Part shown: piece after piece, positions 1-8,776 of the stretch
Numbering within the stretch: the first letter of the stretch is position 1
Layout: the number at the start of each line of letters is the position of its first letter
NCBI GenBank assembly: GCA_045634005.1
Contig: JAZQZL010000003.1
Span: 1-64,000, forward strand
Origin: Flemingiibacterium sp045634005
GTDB lineage: Bacteria > Bacillota > Clostridia > Oscillospirales > CAG-272
Length of the DNA: 64,000 nucleotides
Reading direction: 5' to 3'
The notes under the pieces: model-generated
What the model was told of the DNA's origin: nothing
The model's input: the letters and a program-made list of their open reading frames with translations, nothing else
The model's database searches: none
Position numbers and translations under genes: made by a program

Positions 1-7
1 TTTCTTA

Positions 8-36
8 TTGCAAGTTGTTTTTGTTTGTGCTATAAT
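8..36 (+). promoter_or_regulatory. Sigma-A promoter of the GDSL hydrolase gene
   Basis: The -35 TTGCAA (8-13) and -10 TATAAT (31-36) are 17 bp apart, and a TGC extension precedes the -10. The start codon lies about 50 bp downstream. Confidence 0.75.
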
Positions 37-84
37 AAAATTTGGAGTAATATTTAGTCAAAAAACAAGGAAGGGGGAATCCGC

Positions 85-1092
85 TTGAAAAATCACGAAA
101 GCAGACGTATAGCTCCGGCAAACGCAAAGCCGTCCGGTACAATGCCTGCCAAAATCACAAAATCGCCTGCGGAAGCTCCCGTCACAGCCAAAAGATCAAA
201 CGGTGCTTCGATCTTAATAAAGCTGCTTCTCGCTATAGCCGTGCTTGTTTTGGCGGCAGTATTTGCGTCCTATCTGTTCGTTGACTATAATTTTGAATAC
301 AAAAGCACACCGCTGCCCGTCACGGCATCCGCCGCTGAGCTTTCCATAACCGAGGGGCATCTCACCGAGGACGATATACCTCCGCCTCCCTACGTACCCG
401 TTTACTACGATTTTACACAGCCCGTGCCGGAAAGCGCACCCGTAAGCTTTGAATACTTCAACAACACCGTATTCATCGGCGACTCGCGTACAAAGGGTCT
501 GCTTATGTTTACGGATATAAAGCCGTACGATTTCTCATCGGTAGGACTTAACGTTTCCTCACTTAGCACGCAGGCATTTATCCGTATGCGCGACGAGAAC
601 AACGAGCTTCAGTCCTACACCCTTTTCGAGGCGCTTGAGCGCGAGGAAGGCAAATACAAGGCGATATACGTAGCCACCGGTCTTAACGAGCTTGGTTGGT
701 CTGCCGACGGCTATATGGCCGCGTTCGACACGTTCATCAAAAACATTCGCGCGATCACGGACGTACCGATATACGTTCAACTGATAATGCCCGTTACAAC
801 GTATTCATCGGAAACCACGAAGTACGGCATTACGAACGAAAAGTGTGTGATATTCAACGAGCTTCTGCGTGAATACGTAGCACAGAACGAGCTCTTTATG
901 CTCGATCCGCTCTCCCTTTTCACGCTCGAGGACGGAACGCTCTCGCCCGACCATTCGGCAGACGGCATACACCTTAACCGCGCATCGTGTGCGATACTCG
1001 CAGAATACTACAGAGCACATATCGTCGATATAAATTATTACGACAACACACGTCCTGCCGCCAAAGAAGCCGCCGATAATACCGAGCAATAA
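85..1092 (+). CDS. Membrane-anchored SGNH/GDSL-family hydrolase
   Basis: Probable extracytoplasmic esterase/lipase-like or O-acyl hydrolase. A basic, alanine/proline-rich cytoplasmic tail of about 45 residues precedes one transmembrane segment (about 46-66), so the catalytic domain lies outside. SGNH motifs are visible: block I FIGDSRT with the nucleophile Ser, block III GLNELGW, and the C-terminal DGIHLN with the Asp-His pair. The start is TTG at 85, chosen because AAGGAAGGGGG sits just upstream and the frame has no better ATG before the membrane segment. It is a single-gene unit with its own promoter and a strong terminator. The substrate is unknown; peptidoglycan or polysaccharide O-acetyl groups are a guess from the family. 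Confidence 0.8.
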   Translation: MKNHESRRIAPANAKPSGTMPAKITKSPAEAPVTAKRSNGASILIKLLLAIAVLVLAAVFASYLFVDYNFEYKSTPLPVTASAAELSITEGHLTEDDIPPPPYVPVYYDFTQPVPESAPVSFEYFNNTVFIGDSRTKGLLMFTDIKPYDFSSVGLNVSSLSTQAFIRMRDENNELQSYTLFEALEREEGKYKAIYVATGLNELGWSADGYMAAFDTFIKNIRAITDVPIYVQLIMPVTTYSSETTKYGITNEKCVIFNELLREYVAQNELFMLDPLSLFTLEDGTLSPDHSADGIHLNRASCAILAEYYRAHIVDINYYDNTRPAAKEAADNTEQ

Positions 1093-1096
1093 AGAC

Positions 1097-1140
1097 ATTC
1101 CCTTGAAACGACCTCCGGGTTATTTCAAGGGAATATTTTT
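1097..1140. terminator. Bidirectional rho-independent terminator
   Basis: A 12-bp perfect stem (1097-1108 with 1123-1134) is followed by a T-run on the plus strand. It separates the hydrolase from the convergent ruvX gene. Confidence 0.85.
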
Positions 1141-1555
1141 ACCTTCTTGAATCAAGGTAATTCTGAAGTATTATCTGTGCAGACAGCGTGTCGACAGCCG
1201 CCTTGCGCTTTTTTCCGCGCGTGTCGGTAAAATTGAGTATCTGATGTGCCGCCATCGTGCTGCAACGCTCGTCAAACATCTCGATAGGAAGGCCCGTAGC
1301 GTCGCCGAGAAGCTTTGCAAACTCCTTCGCATGTTCCGCACGCGGTCCGAGTGTGCCGTTCATATTGATAGGAAGTCCAACGACTATCTTCGAAACGCCG
1401 TGCTCCTTCGCCTTCTCCGCAACAAGCTCAACAGTCTTTGGCATATAGTTAGAGTTAACGTAGCCTATTCCGTTTGCAAGCATACCGAGAAGATCGCTCA
1501 CCGCAAGTCCCGTGCGCTGATCTCCGAAGTCAACGCCTAAAATTCTTTCTGCCAT
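1139..1555 (-). CDS. ruvX: RuvX/YqgF Holliday junction resolvase-like protein
   Basis: A 138-residue RNase H-fold protein of the YqgF family, normal in length. The N-terminal strand carries VDFGDQRTG with the first catalytic Asp. A VVGLPINMNG segment and the Glu-rich FDERCST motif follow, and the C-terminal DTLSAQIILQ helix carries the last acidic residue. In E. coli the family acts in pre-16S rRNA 5'-end maturation; a Holliday-junction nuclease role has also been proposed. It is the last gene of a leftward cluster: its ATG shares one base with the TAA of the upstream ribokinase-like gene (TAATG), so translation is probably coupled. Confidence 0.93.
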   Translation of the reverse strand: MAERILGVDFGDQRTGLAVSDLLGMLANGIGYVNSNYMPKTVELVAEKAKEHGVSKIVVGLPINMNGTLGPRAEHAKEFAKLLGDATGLPIEMFDERCSTMAAHQILNFTDTRGKKRKAAVDTLSAQIILQNYLDSRR

Positions 1556-2490
1556 TACAGTATAATTCCGTTCCTTTCAATAAATGCTTCGACCTGACGC
1601 GTCGTCGGAAGCGAGGTTGATGCGCCATCGCGACTTACCACGATAGCTCCCACTGCGTTCGCATATTTAACCGCACGGTAAATGTCACCCGTTTTAAGAT
1701 ACTCAAGCGTAAGCGCCGCTGTAAACGCATCACCTGCCGCCGTCGTATCCACAACGTCGGTTTCATACGCCGAAATAAGGCGCGACATCTTGCCGTCGTG
1801 CACGTATGCACCGCGTGCACCGAGCTTTATAACAACGTATTTCGTATCAACGCGCTGCATAAGCTTGTCAGCCGCACGAAGACACTCCGTAGCATTCGTC
1901 GGCATAATTCCCGTCAAGGCAAAGGTTTCGCTCTCGTTGGGAGAGATGACCTCGAGCGGTCCGAGCAGATCGATCGGCCAATCGGGTCTGGTAGCGCCCG
2001 TGTCAAGGAACACGGGAATATTTCTCATCTTAGCGAATTTCGTTGCCGCGATAACCGCCTCATCAGGTATCTCCATCTGCACAAACACGGCGTCGGGAAT
2101 ACAGGTCAGCGCGTCCTCAACGTCGTCCGAGCAAAGGTTGTTGTTTGCACCGGGGTACACAATGATGCGATTTGCACCGTTCTCCTCGACTATTATCGAA
2201 GCAAGTCCCGTTGCAGCCGCGCGGTCGTTTTGGAGGAAGCGAACGTCAATACCCTCGTCAACATACAGCGAGCGAAGCTTCTGCGCGTTCGCATCACTTC
2301 CAAGTCTTGCACAGAACACACTGTCCGCACCAAGTCGGGCAAGCGCAAGCGCCGCGTTAGCTCCTTTGCCACCCGGAACGTATGAATATCCGCGCGGCTC
2401 TATCACAGTCTGACCTGCCTGAGGTAGCTTACCGACCTTCATTATGAAGTCGAGATTAGCAGAGCTTACAACAAGGATTCTTTTTTTCAT
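1555..2490 (-). CDS. PfkB-family carbohydrate kinase, ribokinase-like
   Basis: A 311-residue kinase of the ribokinase/PfkB family, probably phosphorylating ribose or a related pentose or nucleoside in the cytoplasm. The signature GGKGANAALALARLGA lies near residue 40 and the catalytic DTTAAGDAFTA motif, with the base Asp and anion hole, near residue 250. The length suits ribokinase. It lies 24 bp downstream of purM and overlaps ruvX by one base. Proximity to purM would fit supply of ribose 5-phosphate for purine synthesis, but that is inference. Sugar specificity cannot be read from sequence, so no symbol is given. Confidence 0.85.
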   Translation of the reverse strand: MKKRILVVSSANLDFIMKVGKLPQAGQTVIEPRGYSYVPGGKGANAALALARLGADSVFCARLGSDANAQKLRSLYVDEGIDVRFLQNDRAAATGLASIIVEENGANRIIVYPGANNNLCSDDVEDALTCIPDAVFVQMEIPDEAVIAATKFAKMRNIPVFLDTGATRPDWPIDLLGPLEVISPNESETFALTGIMPTNATECLRAADKLMQRVDTKYVVIKLGARGAYVHDGKMSRLISAYETDVVDTTAAGDAFTAALTLEYLKTGDIYRAVKYANAVGAIVVSRDGASTSLPTTRQVEAFIERNGIIL

Positions 2491-2514
2491 ATTCGCCCTC
2501 TCCGAAAATTTGAA

Positions 2515-3681
2515 TTAATATTCGTAGGTGTTGCCCTTATCGGTAATGGTTACGTGGTTCTTACCGTCAGCAGATGCCTCACAGCGTCCGACGATCTTTG
2601 CCTCAACTCCGAACTTCTTTGCAGTGTCGATCATAAACTGTGCGTCAGCCGCATCGCAGTAAAGCTCCATTCTGTGACCCATATTGAATACCTGGTACAT
2701 CTCCTTGTCGCCGATGTCTGCGTTCTTCCAGATAGCAGCGAAAAGCGGAGGAGTATCAAAGAGGTTGTCCTTGATGTAGTGAATGCCTGCGCCGAAGTTC
2801 TTGCACTTCGCCTGTCCGCCGCCCGTGCAGTGGATCATACCGTGAACCGCAGAACGCTTTTCGTCAAGGATAGCCTTGATGATAGGAGCGTAGGTACGGG
2901 TAGGCGAAAGGATCGCGTCAACGACGGAAACGTCGGTGCCGGGAAGAATATCGTTTACGCCGTAGCTGCCGCAGTAAACCTTCGACTCGTCGATAGTGTT
3001 CGAGTAGGTTTCGGGATACTTTGCCGCATACTCGTGGGAGAGCATAAGGTGACGTGCCGCGGTAAGACCGTTACTGCCCATACCTGCGTTGTACGCCTTC
3101 TCATAGCTTGCCTGACCGTAGGAGGCAAAGCCCACGATAACGTCGCCGGGCTTTATATTGTCGCAGTCGATAACGTCGCTGCGCTTCATTCTTACGAAGA
3201 AGGTGGAGTCAACGATAAGAGTGTTGACAAGGTCTCCAACGTCTGCAGTTTCGCCGCCGGACATAGTAATACCGACACCGTAAGTACCGAGCATCTCGCA
3301 GAATTCGGTGTAACCGTCGATAACAGCCTTGATAGCCTCGCCGTTTACACGGTGAGCGTTACGTCCGATGGTGTTCGAGAGAACGAAGCCGTCGGTAGCA
3401 CCGATACAAAGAAGGTCGTCAAGGTTCATTACAACGGAGTCCTGCGCAACGTTGTAGAATGCGGAAAGATCGCCCGTTTCCTTGTACTTTATGTATGCAA
3501 GCGAGGACTTGGTACCCGCACCGTCAGCGTGCATAGCCGCACAGTAATCGGGATCACCGCAGGGATCGGGAATGATCTTGCAGAATGCACCGGCGAATAC
3601 GCCCTTATCCTGCTTCGAAATTGCACTGTGTACCTCGTCCTTGGTGGCGGAAACGCCACGCGATAAATATGCGTCAGACAT
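2515..3681 (-). CDS. purM: Phosphoribosylformylglycinamidine cyclo-ligase (AIR synthase), long form
   Basis: Converts FGAM to aminoimidazole ribonucleotide with ATP in de novo purine synthesis. The 388-residue sequence carries HADGAGTKSSLAY, the NLDDLLCIGA segment, SGGETADVGD and the C-terminal MGHRMELY, all PurM-fold landmarks. It is longer than the usual Bacillota PurM of about 340 residues. From memory it resembles the Bacteroidota version, including an N-terminal RGVSATKDEVHSAI segment. The start ATG has an AAGGAGAA ribosome-binding site. No other pur genes are adjacent; it sits between nrdG and a ribokinase-like gene. Confidence 0.85.
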   Translation of the reverse strand: MSDAYLSRGVSATKDEVHSAISKQDKGVFAGAFCKIIPDPCGDPDYCAAMHADGAGTKSSLAYIKYKETGDLSAFYNVAQDSVVMNLDDLLCIGATDGFVLSNTIGRNAHRVNGEAIKAVIDGYTEFCEMLGTYGVGITMSGGETADVGDLVNTLIVDSTFFVRMKRSDVIDCDNIKPGDVIVGFASYGQASYEKAYNAGMGSNGLTAARHLMLSHEYAAKYPETYSNTIDESKVYCGSYGVNDILPGTDVSVVDAILSPTRTYAPIIKAILDEKRSAVHGMIHCTGGGQAKCKNFGAGIHYIKDNLFDTPPLFAAIWKNADIGDKEMYQVFNMGHRMELYCDAADAQFMIDTAKKFGVEAKIVGRCEASADGKNHVTITDKGNTYEY

Positions 3682-3722
3682 TTTGTTTTCTCCTTGTGTT
3701 GATGTATTTTGATATTTGTTTT

Positions 3723-4268
3723 TTACAATTCAATCTCCTGCGCCGCCGTTGAATTGGGGTAGCAGGTAACGTCGAGGATTCGCTGATTCGTGCTTCCGCG
3801 GAACCTTAAGTTAAGGTCGCGCTTTGCATCGACGTAGCGTCCGTCGACAAGATAGTTCGTTTGTGAGAGCAGCTCGTGCACCGACGGCTCGGTTTCGCAT
3901 TTTTTGAGAAGATGCTCGTACGTAAAGCCGCTGTAGGTCATTATATCAAGCCCGCGCTCACGCGCCTTTTTAGCGATTACCGCAAGCTCGTGTCCCCACA
4001 TAAACGGCTCACCGCCGCTGAAGGTGATACCCTTTATAAGCGGATTCTTCTGTATGTCCGCCCAAAGCTTTGCGGTTGTCGTAGTCTTGCCTCCGCCGTA
4101 CGCGTGCGACTCGGGGTTGTGGCAATTATAACATTTATGCGGACAGCCCTGCACGAATATAACGTAGCGTAGCTGCGGTCCGTCGACTATCGATTCTCTG
4201 ACCACACCGAAAAGGCGTATGGGCAGATCCTCAATAGGCTCATCTGTATTAAAATTCCGTCTTAACAT
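3723..4268 (-). CDS. nrdG: Anaerobic ribonucleoside-triphosphate reductase activating protein
   Basis: A radical SAM enzyme that installs the glycyl radical on NrdD, enabling anaerobic dNTP synthesis. The 181 residues include GCPHKCYNCHNPES, a C-x3-C-x2-C motif for the 4Fe-4S cluster, and the SAM-binding TFSGGEPF motif. The length fits NrdG. The partner nrdD is not in the window. The gene begins 6 bp after the stop of the large DUF5722-like gene, so it is probably carried on that transcript. Other small radical SAM activases are possible but less likely. Confidence 0.87.
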   Translation of the reverse strand: MLRRNFNTDEPIEDLPIRLFGVVRESIVDGPQLRYVIFVQGCPHKCYNCHNPESHAYGGGKTTTTAKLWADIQKNPLIKGITFSGGEPFMWGHELAVIAKKARERGLDIMTYSGFTYEHLLKKCETEPSVHELLSQTNYLVDGRYVDAKRDLNLRFRGSTNQRILDVTCYPNSTAAQEIEL

Positions 4269-4273
4269 AGTTT

Positions 4274-7200
4274 CTATTCGCTATCCTTATATCTTTTCTT
4301 TGTGAGCATCACGACAACGATCACCGTCATAGCAACGACAAGAACGCCGAGCGCAACGGGAAGATACGCACCGTAGTCGATGCCGGTGTCGTAATCTGCT
4401 TTTTTCTCACGCATTTTTTCTATGACCTTCACAAGCGATTCGCTGTTGTACTCGCTCGACAAGCCGTCTATACTCTTTATCTTGAGAGTAGCCCCCGACA
4501 CGCTCGTGCCGCCGACAAATATCTGCAAGCTCTCGGTGTTTTTAGCCGCTTTGAAGGCGTCTGTATCAACGTATACCGTCGTCCATTCTCCGACATCAAT
4601 CACTGCGGTAGATTCGAATCGCTCATTTTCGCCCTTCAAAATGATCTTAACGGTAACGGAAGAAAGCGACGTCGGCGAAATGTCATCAACCTTAAGCGTG
4701 ATTGCAAGAGTGGGTGTAATTGTCAAATCTTCAGTAATATCAAAATTGTGACCAATACCGAGCCAAGAGGCACTTGAAGCGTCAGCATAGCAGGATGCGT
4801 CAAGCACTACGCTTAGCACGTTTCCGCCGTCACTCGCAACACGGAGCTCACGGCTGTAATAATTCGGCGAAAGTCCGCCTATACTCGAAACACCGTCGAA
4901 ACGGTAGTAGCTGAACGTACCGAGAGTATCCGACGGCAATACAGAGTTTGCCGATTCAAGCACAAGCCTATATTGCGGTATTTTACTTGCGTCAAAGCCG
5001 TCGACGACCTCGGAGAAATCCTTTATACCAAGCTCCGTTTTGACTACGCTTTCAATCGCATACATCTCAGTCGTGTACATATAGCGCGCGCTGTCGACTA
5101 TCTCGTCGGCACGCGAGCCCGTTGCCGCAATATACGCATCAATATAGTCGCAGAACAGTGCGCCGTACGCGCCGAGGACGTAATTTGTAACGTTGTCTAC
5201 CTTACGGCTGGCAAACGCGAAATACGTGTGGTCGATAAATATAAGATGCTTATCCTCTGCGCCGTTATTGCAAAGCAGCTCACGAACCTTGTAGCTGTTG
5301 TCAACGCTTACGTACTCGCACGAGCGTCCGGCAGCGCGGTAAACGTTTTCGATCGTCAACTCCCACGGGAACTGTCCGTACTGTGCCGTTTCGGCGATAA
5401 GCGCCGGGAGATAAAGGTCAAGTCCGATTTCTCCGTCGCTTATATGTACGTCTGAGGTGTATAGGTCTGAAAGTGAAACGTAAAGCTTAACCTTCGAATT
5501 CGCCTCTACAAGAGCAAAATACAAGGTCCTCATACTGCTTGCGGTGTTTTCAACCATTTCGGCAAGCGAGCTCTGCCCTTCGGCGATATTCTCGCCCTCG
5601 CCGTATACAACACCGACTATTTTTCCGTCTGCCACCCAATTTTCGGCTATGTACGCACCTATCGCGGCGATATAGTCACCACCGTCCTTGTAACGTACAG
5701 CCTTGGAATAATCGACGTAGTCGTCCTCGGCATAAAAAGAATCAAGCCGCTCACTTTCGGTGATCTTCCAATTATAGAGGCGCAATAATACCTGCACGCC
5801 GTCAGCGTTCAGAACGTCGATCTTTGCAGACAAGGCGTCAAGATATTTGCCGTCAAAATAGTATGCCTCGCCGCGGTAAACGTAAGGCTCTGCCTCACTT
5901 TTTTGCACAAACAGTTTTTCTGTGTCAAGCTCAAGCAACGTAAGCGTTGCCCCGACATCGCCCACAACAGATATATCGTTAGCGGAAAAGCCCTTTGCAT
6001 CAACAGTAAGTTCGGCAGTCTTTTCAGCTATTTTGTCTGCATTCTGTATGTAAAACGGCGGACAGATAAGACTGTATTCACCGTTCTCTCCAACCGAAAC
6101 CGCAAGGAAGCGTGTTGTAATATCATATTCTCCGTCACGCGGCAGAGTCCACGAAAGCTCAAAGCGCGTTGTCATCTGCGTCTTGACCAAAGGAACCAGC
6201 TTTGACAGCTCCAACGTGCTCGGAAGCGTCTGTGTTACGTGAGGAAATATCGCGATATATCCGTTTCTGTTATTTATTGCCGTTTCGCGATCGACCTCTC
6301 CCGAAAATTTAACCGTCGAACGATCGTCGCTTACAGTACACGATGTAAGCTTTCCGCAGGTATCGTATTCCGTCGCCTCATAGGCGCTTACCGCGTTGAT
6401 CGAGATTATCTCAACGCCTCCCGCCGCAGAATTGAATATCAGCTTTATACTGCGAAGCTGTGCGGCATCGCCGACAAATATGTAATAGTCACGGACATCG
6501 GAATTAGGCTCAAGCGGAACCGTTACTATTTTGTCCTCGGTAGTTACCTGTGAATCAGAGGTGGAATAGTGAAGTGTGAGCGTGTCGCTCTCGGTATAGT
6601 TCGCAAGGCGTATACGCAGGCAGTTGAGCGCGCACTCATGCTGCGGCGCAAATACCGTCGCTTCGAGCGAAAGCATCCCACCCGCATCGGACACTATGGA
6701 TATTTTGGACTTGTCGTCAGCGAGCGTTGCAGATCCGCCCTCAACCTTATATGTGTCGAATAAGTATCTGTCCGTCATATCGCGATCGACGGGATCGGAT
6801 ACGCAGATGTCGTCTACGTAAAAGCGCTCAACACCGCTTGTGCTGATCGACGTATCTGTCGCCAACGCTATCTCTGCCCTTATTATGCTGTCACGGGCAT
6901 CCCACGATCCGATATACGCCTCAACGTTGGTCCATTTGCCGCCGTCGATGATCTCAAGATGCTCGGTGCTCTCTCCGCTTGCCGAAACAAGCGTAAGGCG
7001 CGCAAGAAATACTGCATTTTCATCGGTTGCAATTTTGGGGACGTAAATATCAAACGACATCGCGAGATATTCGCTAAGATCAAGCGGTTCGCTGAAATCA
7101 GCAACGGTAGCGCGCAAAGAATCACGCGAAACGTATTTTCCGACAACCTCAAGGCAGGAGCGTTTATAGGTTTGTCCTTCCTGCTCCCACGAAAAGTCTG

Positions 7201-7426
7201 ACAGTCCGACCGCAGCAACGTTATCGCCCGGCAGCCACGACACTTTATCCCCGCCGGAAAATCCGGAAATTATACGTGCTTCGTCCGCCGAGACCGACAC
7301 GGCGCAGGCTACAGCTATCAAAAAAGTGCAGAAAAGCACAGCGGCAAGCTTAAAAAAACCAAGCGCATTTATCCTGCTTTGCAAATCGTGCACCGCCCTT
7401 CTCACAAATTTCAGGGAACCTAACAC
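4274..7426 (-). CDS. Large secreted, C-terminally membrane-anchored DUF5722-like protein
   Basis: Function unknown. The 1050 residues comprise an N-terminal hydrophobic signal (about 24-46), beta-rich regions resembling carbohydrate-binding jelly rolls (about 50-215 and 220-360), a central alpha/beta region (about 490-830) with the look of a TIM-barrel glycosidase, another beta region (about 865-1000), and a C-terminal membrane helix with a basic tail. The central region shares spacing and short motifs (an LYVSLSDLY-like strand, then PWELTIEN) with the 811-residue protein at 13341-15776, so I take them as divergent paralogues. The start is GTG; the SD is weak (AGGG). It is the first gene of a leftward cluster containing nrdG and purM. 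Confidence 0.6.
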   Translation of the reverse strand: MLGSLKFVRRAVHDLQSRINALGFFKLAAVLFCTFLIAVACAVSVSADEARIISGFSGGDKVSWLPGDNVAAVGLSDFSWEQEGQTYKRSCLEVVGKYVSRDSLRATVADFSEPLDLSEYLAMSFDIYVPKIATDENAVFLARLTLVSASGESTEHLEIIDGGKWTNVEAYIGSWDARDSIIRAEIALATDTSISTSGVERFYVDDICVSDPVDRDMTDRYLFDTYKVEGGSATLADDKSKISIVSDAGGMLSLEATVFAPQHECALNCLRIRLANYTESDTLTLHYSTSDSQVTTEDKIVTVPLEPNSDVRDYYIFVGDAAQLRSIKLIFNSAAGGVEIISINAVSAYEATEYDTCGKLTSCTVSDDRSTVKFSGEVDRETAINNRNGYIAIFPHVTQTLPSTLELSKLVPLVKTQMTTRFELSWTLPRDGEYDITTRFLAVSVGENGEYSLICPPFYIQNADKIAEKTAELTVDAKGFSANDISVVGDVGATLTLLELDTEKLFVQKSEAEPYVYRGEAYYFDGKYLDALSAKIDVLNADGVQVLLRLYNWKITESERLDSFYAEDDYVDYSKAVRYKDGGDYIAAIGAYIAENWVADGKIVGVVYGEGENIAEGQSSLAEMVENTASSMRTLYFALVEANSKVKLYVSLSDLYTSDVHISDGEIGLDLYLPALIAETAQYGQFPWELTIENVYRAAGRSCEYVSVDNSYKVRELLCNNGAEDKHLIFIDHTYFAFASRKVDNVTNYVLGAYGALFCDYIDAYIAATGSRADEIVDSARYMYTTEMYAIESVVKTELGIKDFSEVVDGFDASKIPQYRLVLESANSVLPSDTLGTFSYYRFDGVSSIGGLSPNYYSRELRVASDGGNVLSVVLDASCYADASSASWLGIGHNFDITEDLTITPTLAITLKVDDISPTSLSSVTVKIILKGENERFESTAVIDVGEWTTVYVDTDAFKAAKNTESLQIFVGGTSVSGATLKIKSIDGLSSEYNSESLVKVIEKMREKKADYDTGIDYGAYLPVALGVLVVAMTVIVVVMLTKKRYKDSE

Positions 7427-7472
7427 ACCCTAAAGTGCGTAAAGTCACATCTTAATGAGTATACTTATGTTT

Positions 7473-7501
7473 ATTATATCATTTATATTTACAAAATGCA
7501 A
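7473..7501 (-). promoter_or_regulatory. Sigma-A promoter of the DUF5722-like/nrdG/purM cluster
   Basis: On the minus strand, TTGCAT (7501-7496) lies 17 bp from TATAAT (7478-7473), with a TGA extension. It is back to back with the metA promoter. Confidence 0.7.
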
Positions 7502-7559
7502 TTGTTTTTTTGATTTTCCTCCAAAAAATACGGGGCATTATATATTTTTTCGATAGGTG

Positions 7560-7588
7560 TTGCAAAATTGTTTTTTTTGTGGTACAAT
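7560..7588 (+). promoter_or_regulatory. Sigma-A promoter of the homoserine acetyltransferase gene
   Basis: TTGCAA (7560-7565), 17 bp, then TACAAT (7583-7588) with a TGG extension. It places the transcript start near 7595 and so excludes coding starts upstream of that. Confidence 0.72.
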
Positions 7589-7625
7589 TAGTGTAATTAT
7601 GCTACTGTCACAAGGAGGAACGCAT

Positions 7626-8549
7626 ATGCCAATTAAAATACCCGCCGGCCTTCCAGCGGCGCAGACGCTTGAAGAGGAAAACATTTTCGTAATGAGCGAA
7701 TTCCGGGCAGAGCATCAGGATATCCGTCCGCTTAAAATTGCGGTGCTTAACCTTATGCCCACCAAAATAACCACCGAAACACAGCTCATCCGCCTGCTTT
7801 CCAACAGTTCCCTGCAGATAAAGATCACCCTTCTCCAAACGGCAACTCACCGCTCAACGCACACAGCCAAGGAGCATATGGAGGCGTTCTATAAGAATTT
7901 CGACGATATCCGCAGCGAAAACTTTGACGGACTTATCATCACGGGCGCGCCTGTCGAAAATCTCGATTTCCACGACGTTACGTACTGGGACGAGCTTTGT
8001 GACATTATGGAATGGTCTAAAACGCACGTATTCTCTACTCTGCACATCTGCTGGGCGGCTCAGGCAGGACTTTATTACCACTACGGCGTAAAAAAGCATC
8101 CGCTTGACAAGAAGATGTTCGGCGTTTTCGAGCATTACGCTCTGCGCCCGAATCACCCGATCGTGCGCGGCTTTGACGAGATATTCTATGCACCTCATTC
8201 GCGTCATACCGGCATCGCAGAGTCGGAGATAACGAGAGTTCCCGATATCGAGCTTATTTCAAGGAGCGATATTGCAGGTCCTTATATCGTCGCCGCCAAG
8301 AATGCGCGTATGCTGTTTGTCACCGGCCACTCGGAGTACGACTACGACACGCTTTCGAAGGAATATTTCCGCGACGTTGATAAGGGACTTCCAATCGACA
8401 TTCCGTACAATTATTTCCCCAATAACGATCCGCAACGCCGTCCGCCGAACGTTTGGAGAGGTCACGCAAATCTTTTGTTCTCAAACTGGCTCAACTATTT
8501 TGTTTACCAGAACACACCGTACGATCTCGACGATCTTTCGAAGGCGTAA
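7626..8549 (+). CDS. metA: Homoserine O-acetyltransferase (MetA type)
   Basis: Acylates the hydroxyl of L-homoserine, the first committed step of methionine synthesis. The start is ATG 7626, behind AAGGAGG; the longer frame from 7557 overlaps the promoter and is not used. In this numbering the catalytic Cys142 (LHICWA), His235 and Glu237 (TGHSEYD) fall at the positions known for the family. Residue 111, which sets acyl-CoA choice (Gly in the E. coli succinyl enzyme, Glu in acetyl enzymes), is Glu here (GAPVE). I therefore call it an acetyltransferase despite the MetA/HTS fold. At 307 residues it has normal length. The leader is about 30 nt, too short for a SAM riboswitch. Confidence 0.95.
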   Translation: MPIKIPAGLPAAQTLEEENIFVMSEFRAEHQDIRPLKIAVLNLMPTKITTETQLIRLLSNSSLQIKITLLQTATHRSTHTAKEHMEAFYKNFDDIRSENFDGLIITGAPVENLDFHDVTYWDELCDIMEWSKTHVFSTLHICWAAQAGLYYHYGVKKHPLDKKMFGVFEHYALRPNHPIVRGFDEIFYAPHSRHTGIAESEITRVPDIELISRSDIAGPYIVAAKNARMLFVTGHSEYDYDTLSKEYFRDVDKGLPIDIPYNYFPNNDPQRRPPNVWRGHANLLFSNWLNYFVYQNTPYDLDDLSKA

Positions 8550-8576
8550 ATAATTTTTGTCACAGCGCAAACACTA

Positions 8577-8606
8577 ATACCGCGAGCAAATGCTCGCGGT
8601 ATTTTT
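8577..8606 (+). terminator. Rho-independent terminator of metA
   Basis: A 12-bp GC-rich perfect stem (8577-8588 with 8591-8602) runs into a T-tract. Confidence 0.85.
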
Positions 8607-8667
8607 ACTTGGAGATGATAGCGTGAAAGTTTATTTAGCGTAAGCGTAAAATAACTGTTCACGCACC

Positions 8668-8763
8668 GAAATCCAAATTAAAAATGGGTCCCATCCCATT
8701 TTTGTTTGCAAAGCAAACACATTTGAATTTCACCGAATATTTGTGCCGCCGCTATGGCGGCGG
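8668..8763. repeat. Cluster of nested inverted repeats upstream of a small gene
   Basis: An outer imperfect pair, GAAATCCAAAT (8668-8678) with ATTTGAATTTC (8721-8731), encloses two perfect hairpins: AAAAATGGG with CCCATTTTT (8680-8703) and TGTTTGC with GCAAACA (8703-8719). A GC hairpin, CCGCCGC with GCGGCGG (8746-8763), follows 4 bases before the SD of the next gene. It could be a MITE-like repeat or a structured 5' leader. Confidence 0.5.
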
Positions 8764-8776
8764 AATGGAGATTAAA

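Noticed and set aside
7557..7625. Upstream extension of the homoserine acetyltransferase frame
   Set aside because: It overlaps the predicted promoter; the ATG at 7626 has an ideal SD and gives family-standard residue numbering.
7589..7625. SAM riboswitch before metA
   Set aside because: The leader is only about 30 nt, too short for any SAM aptamer.
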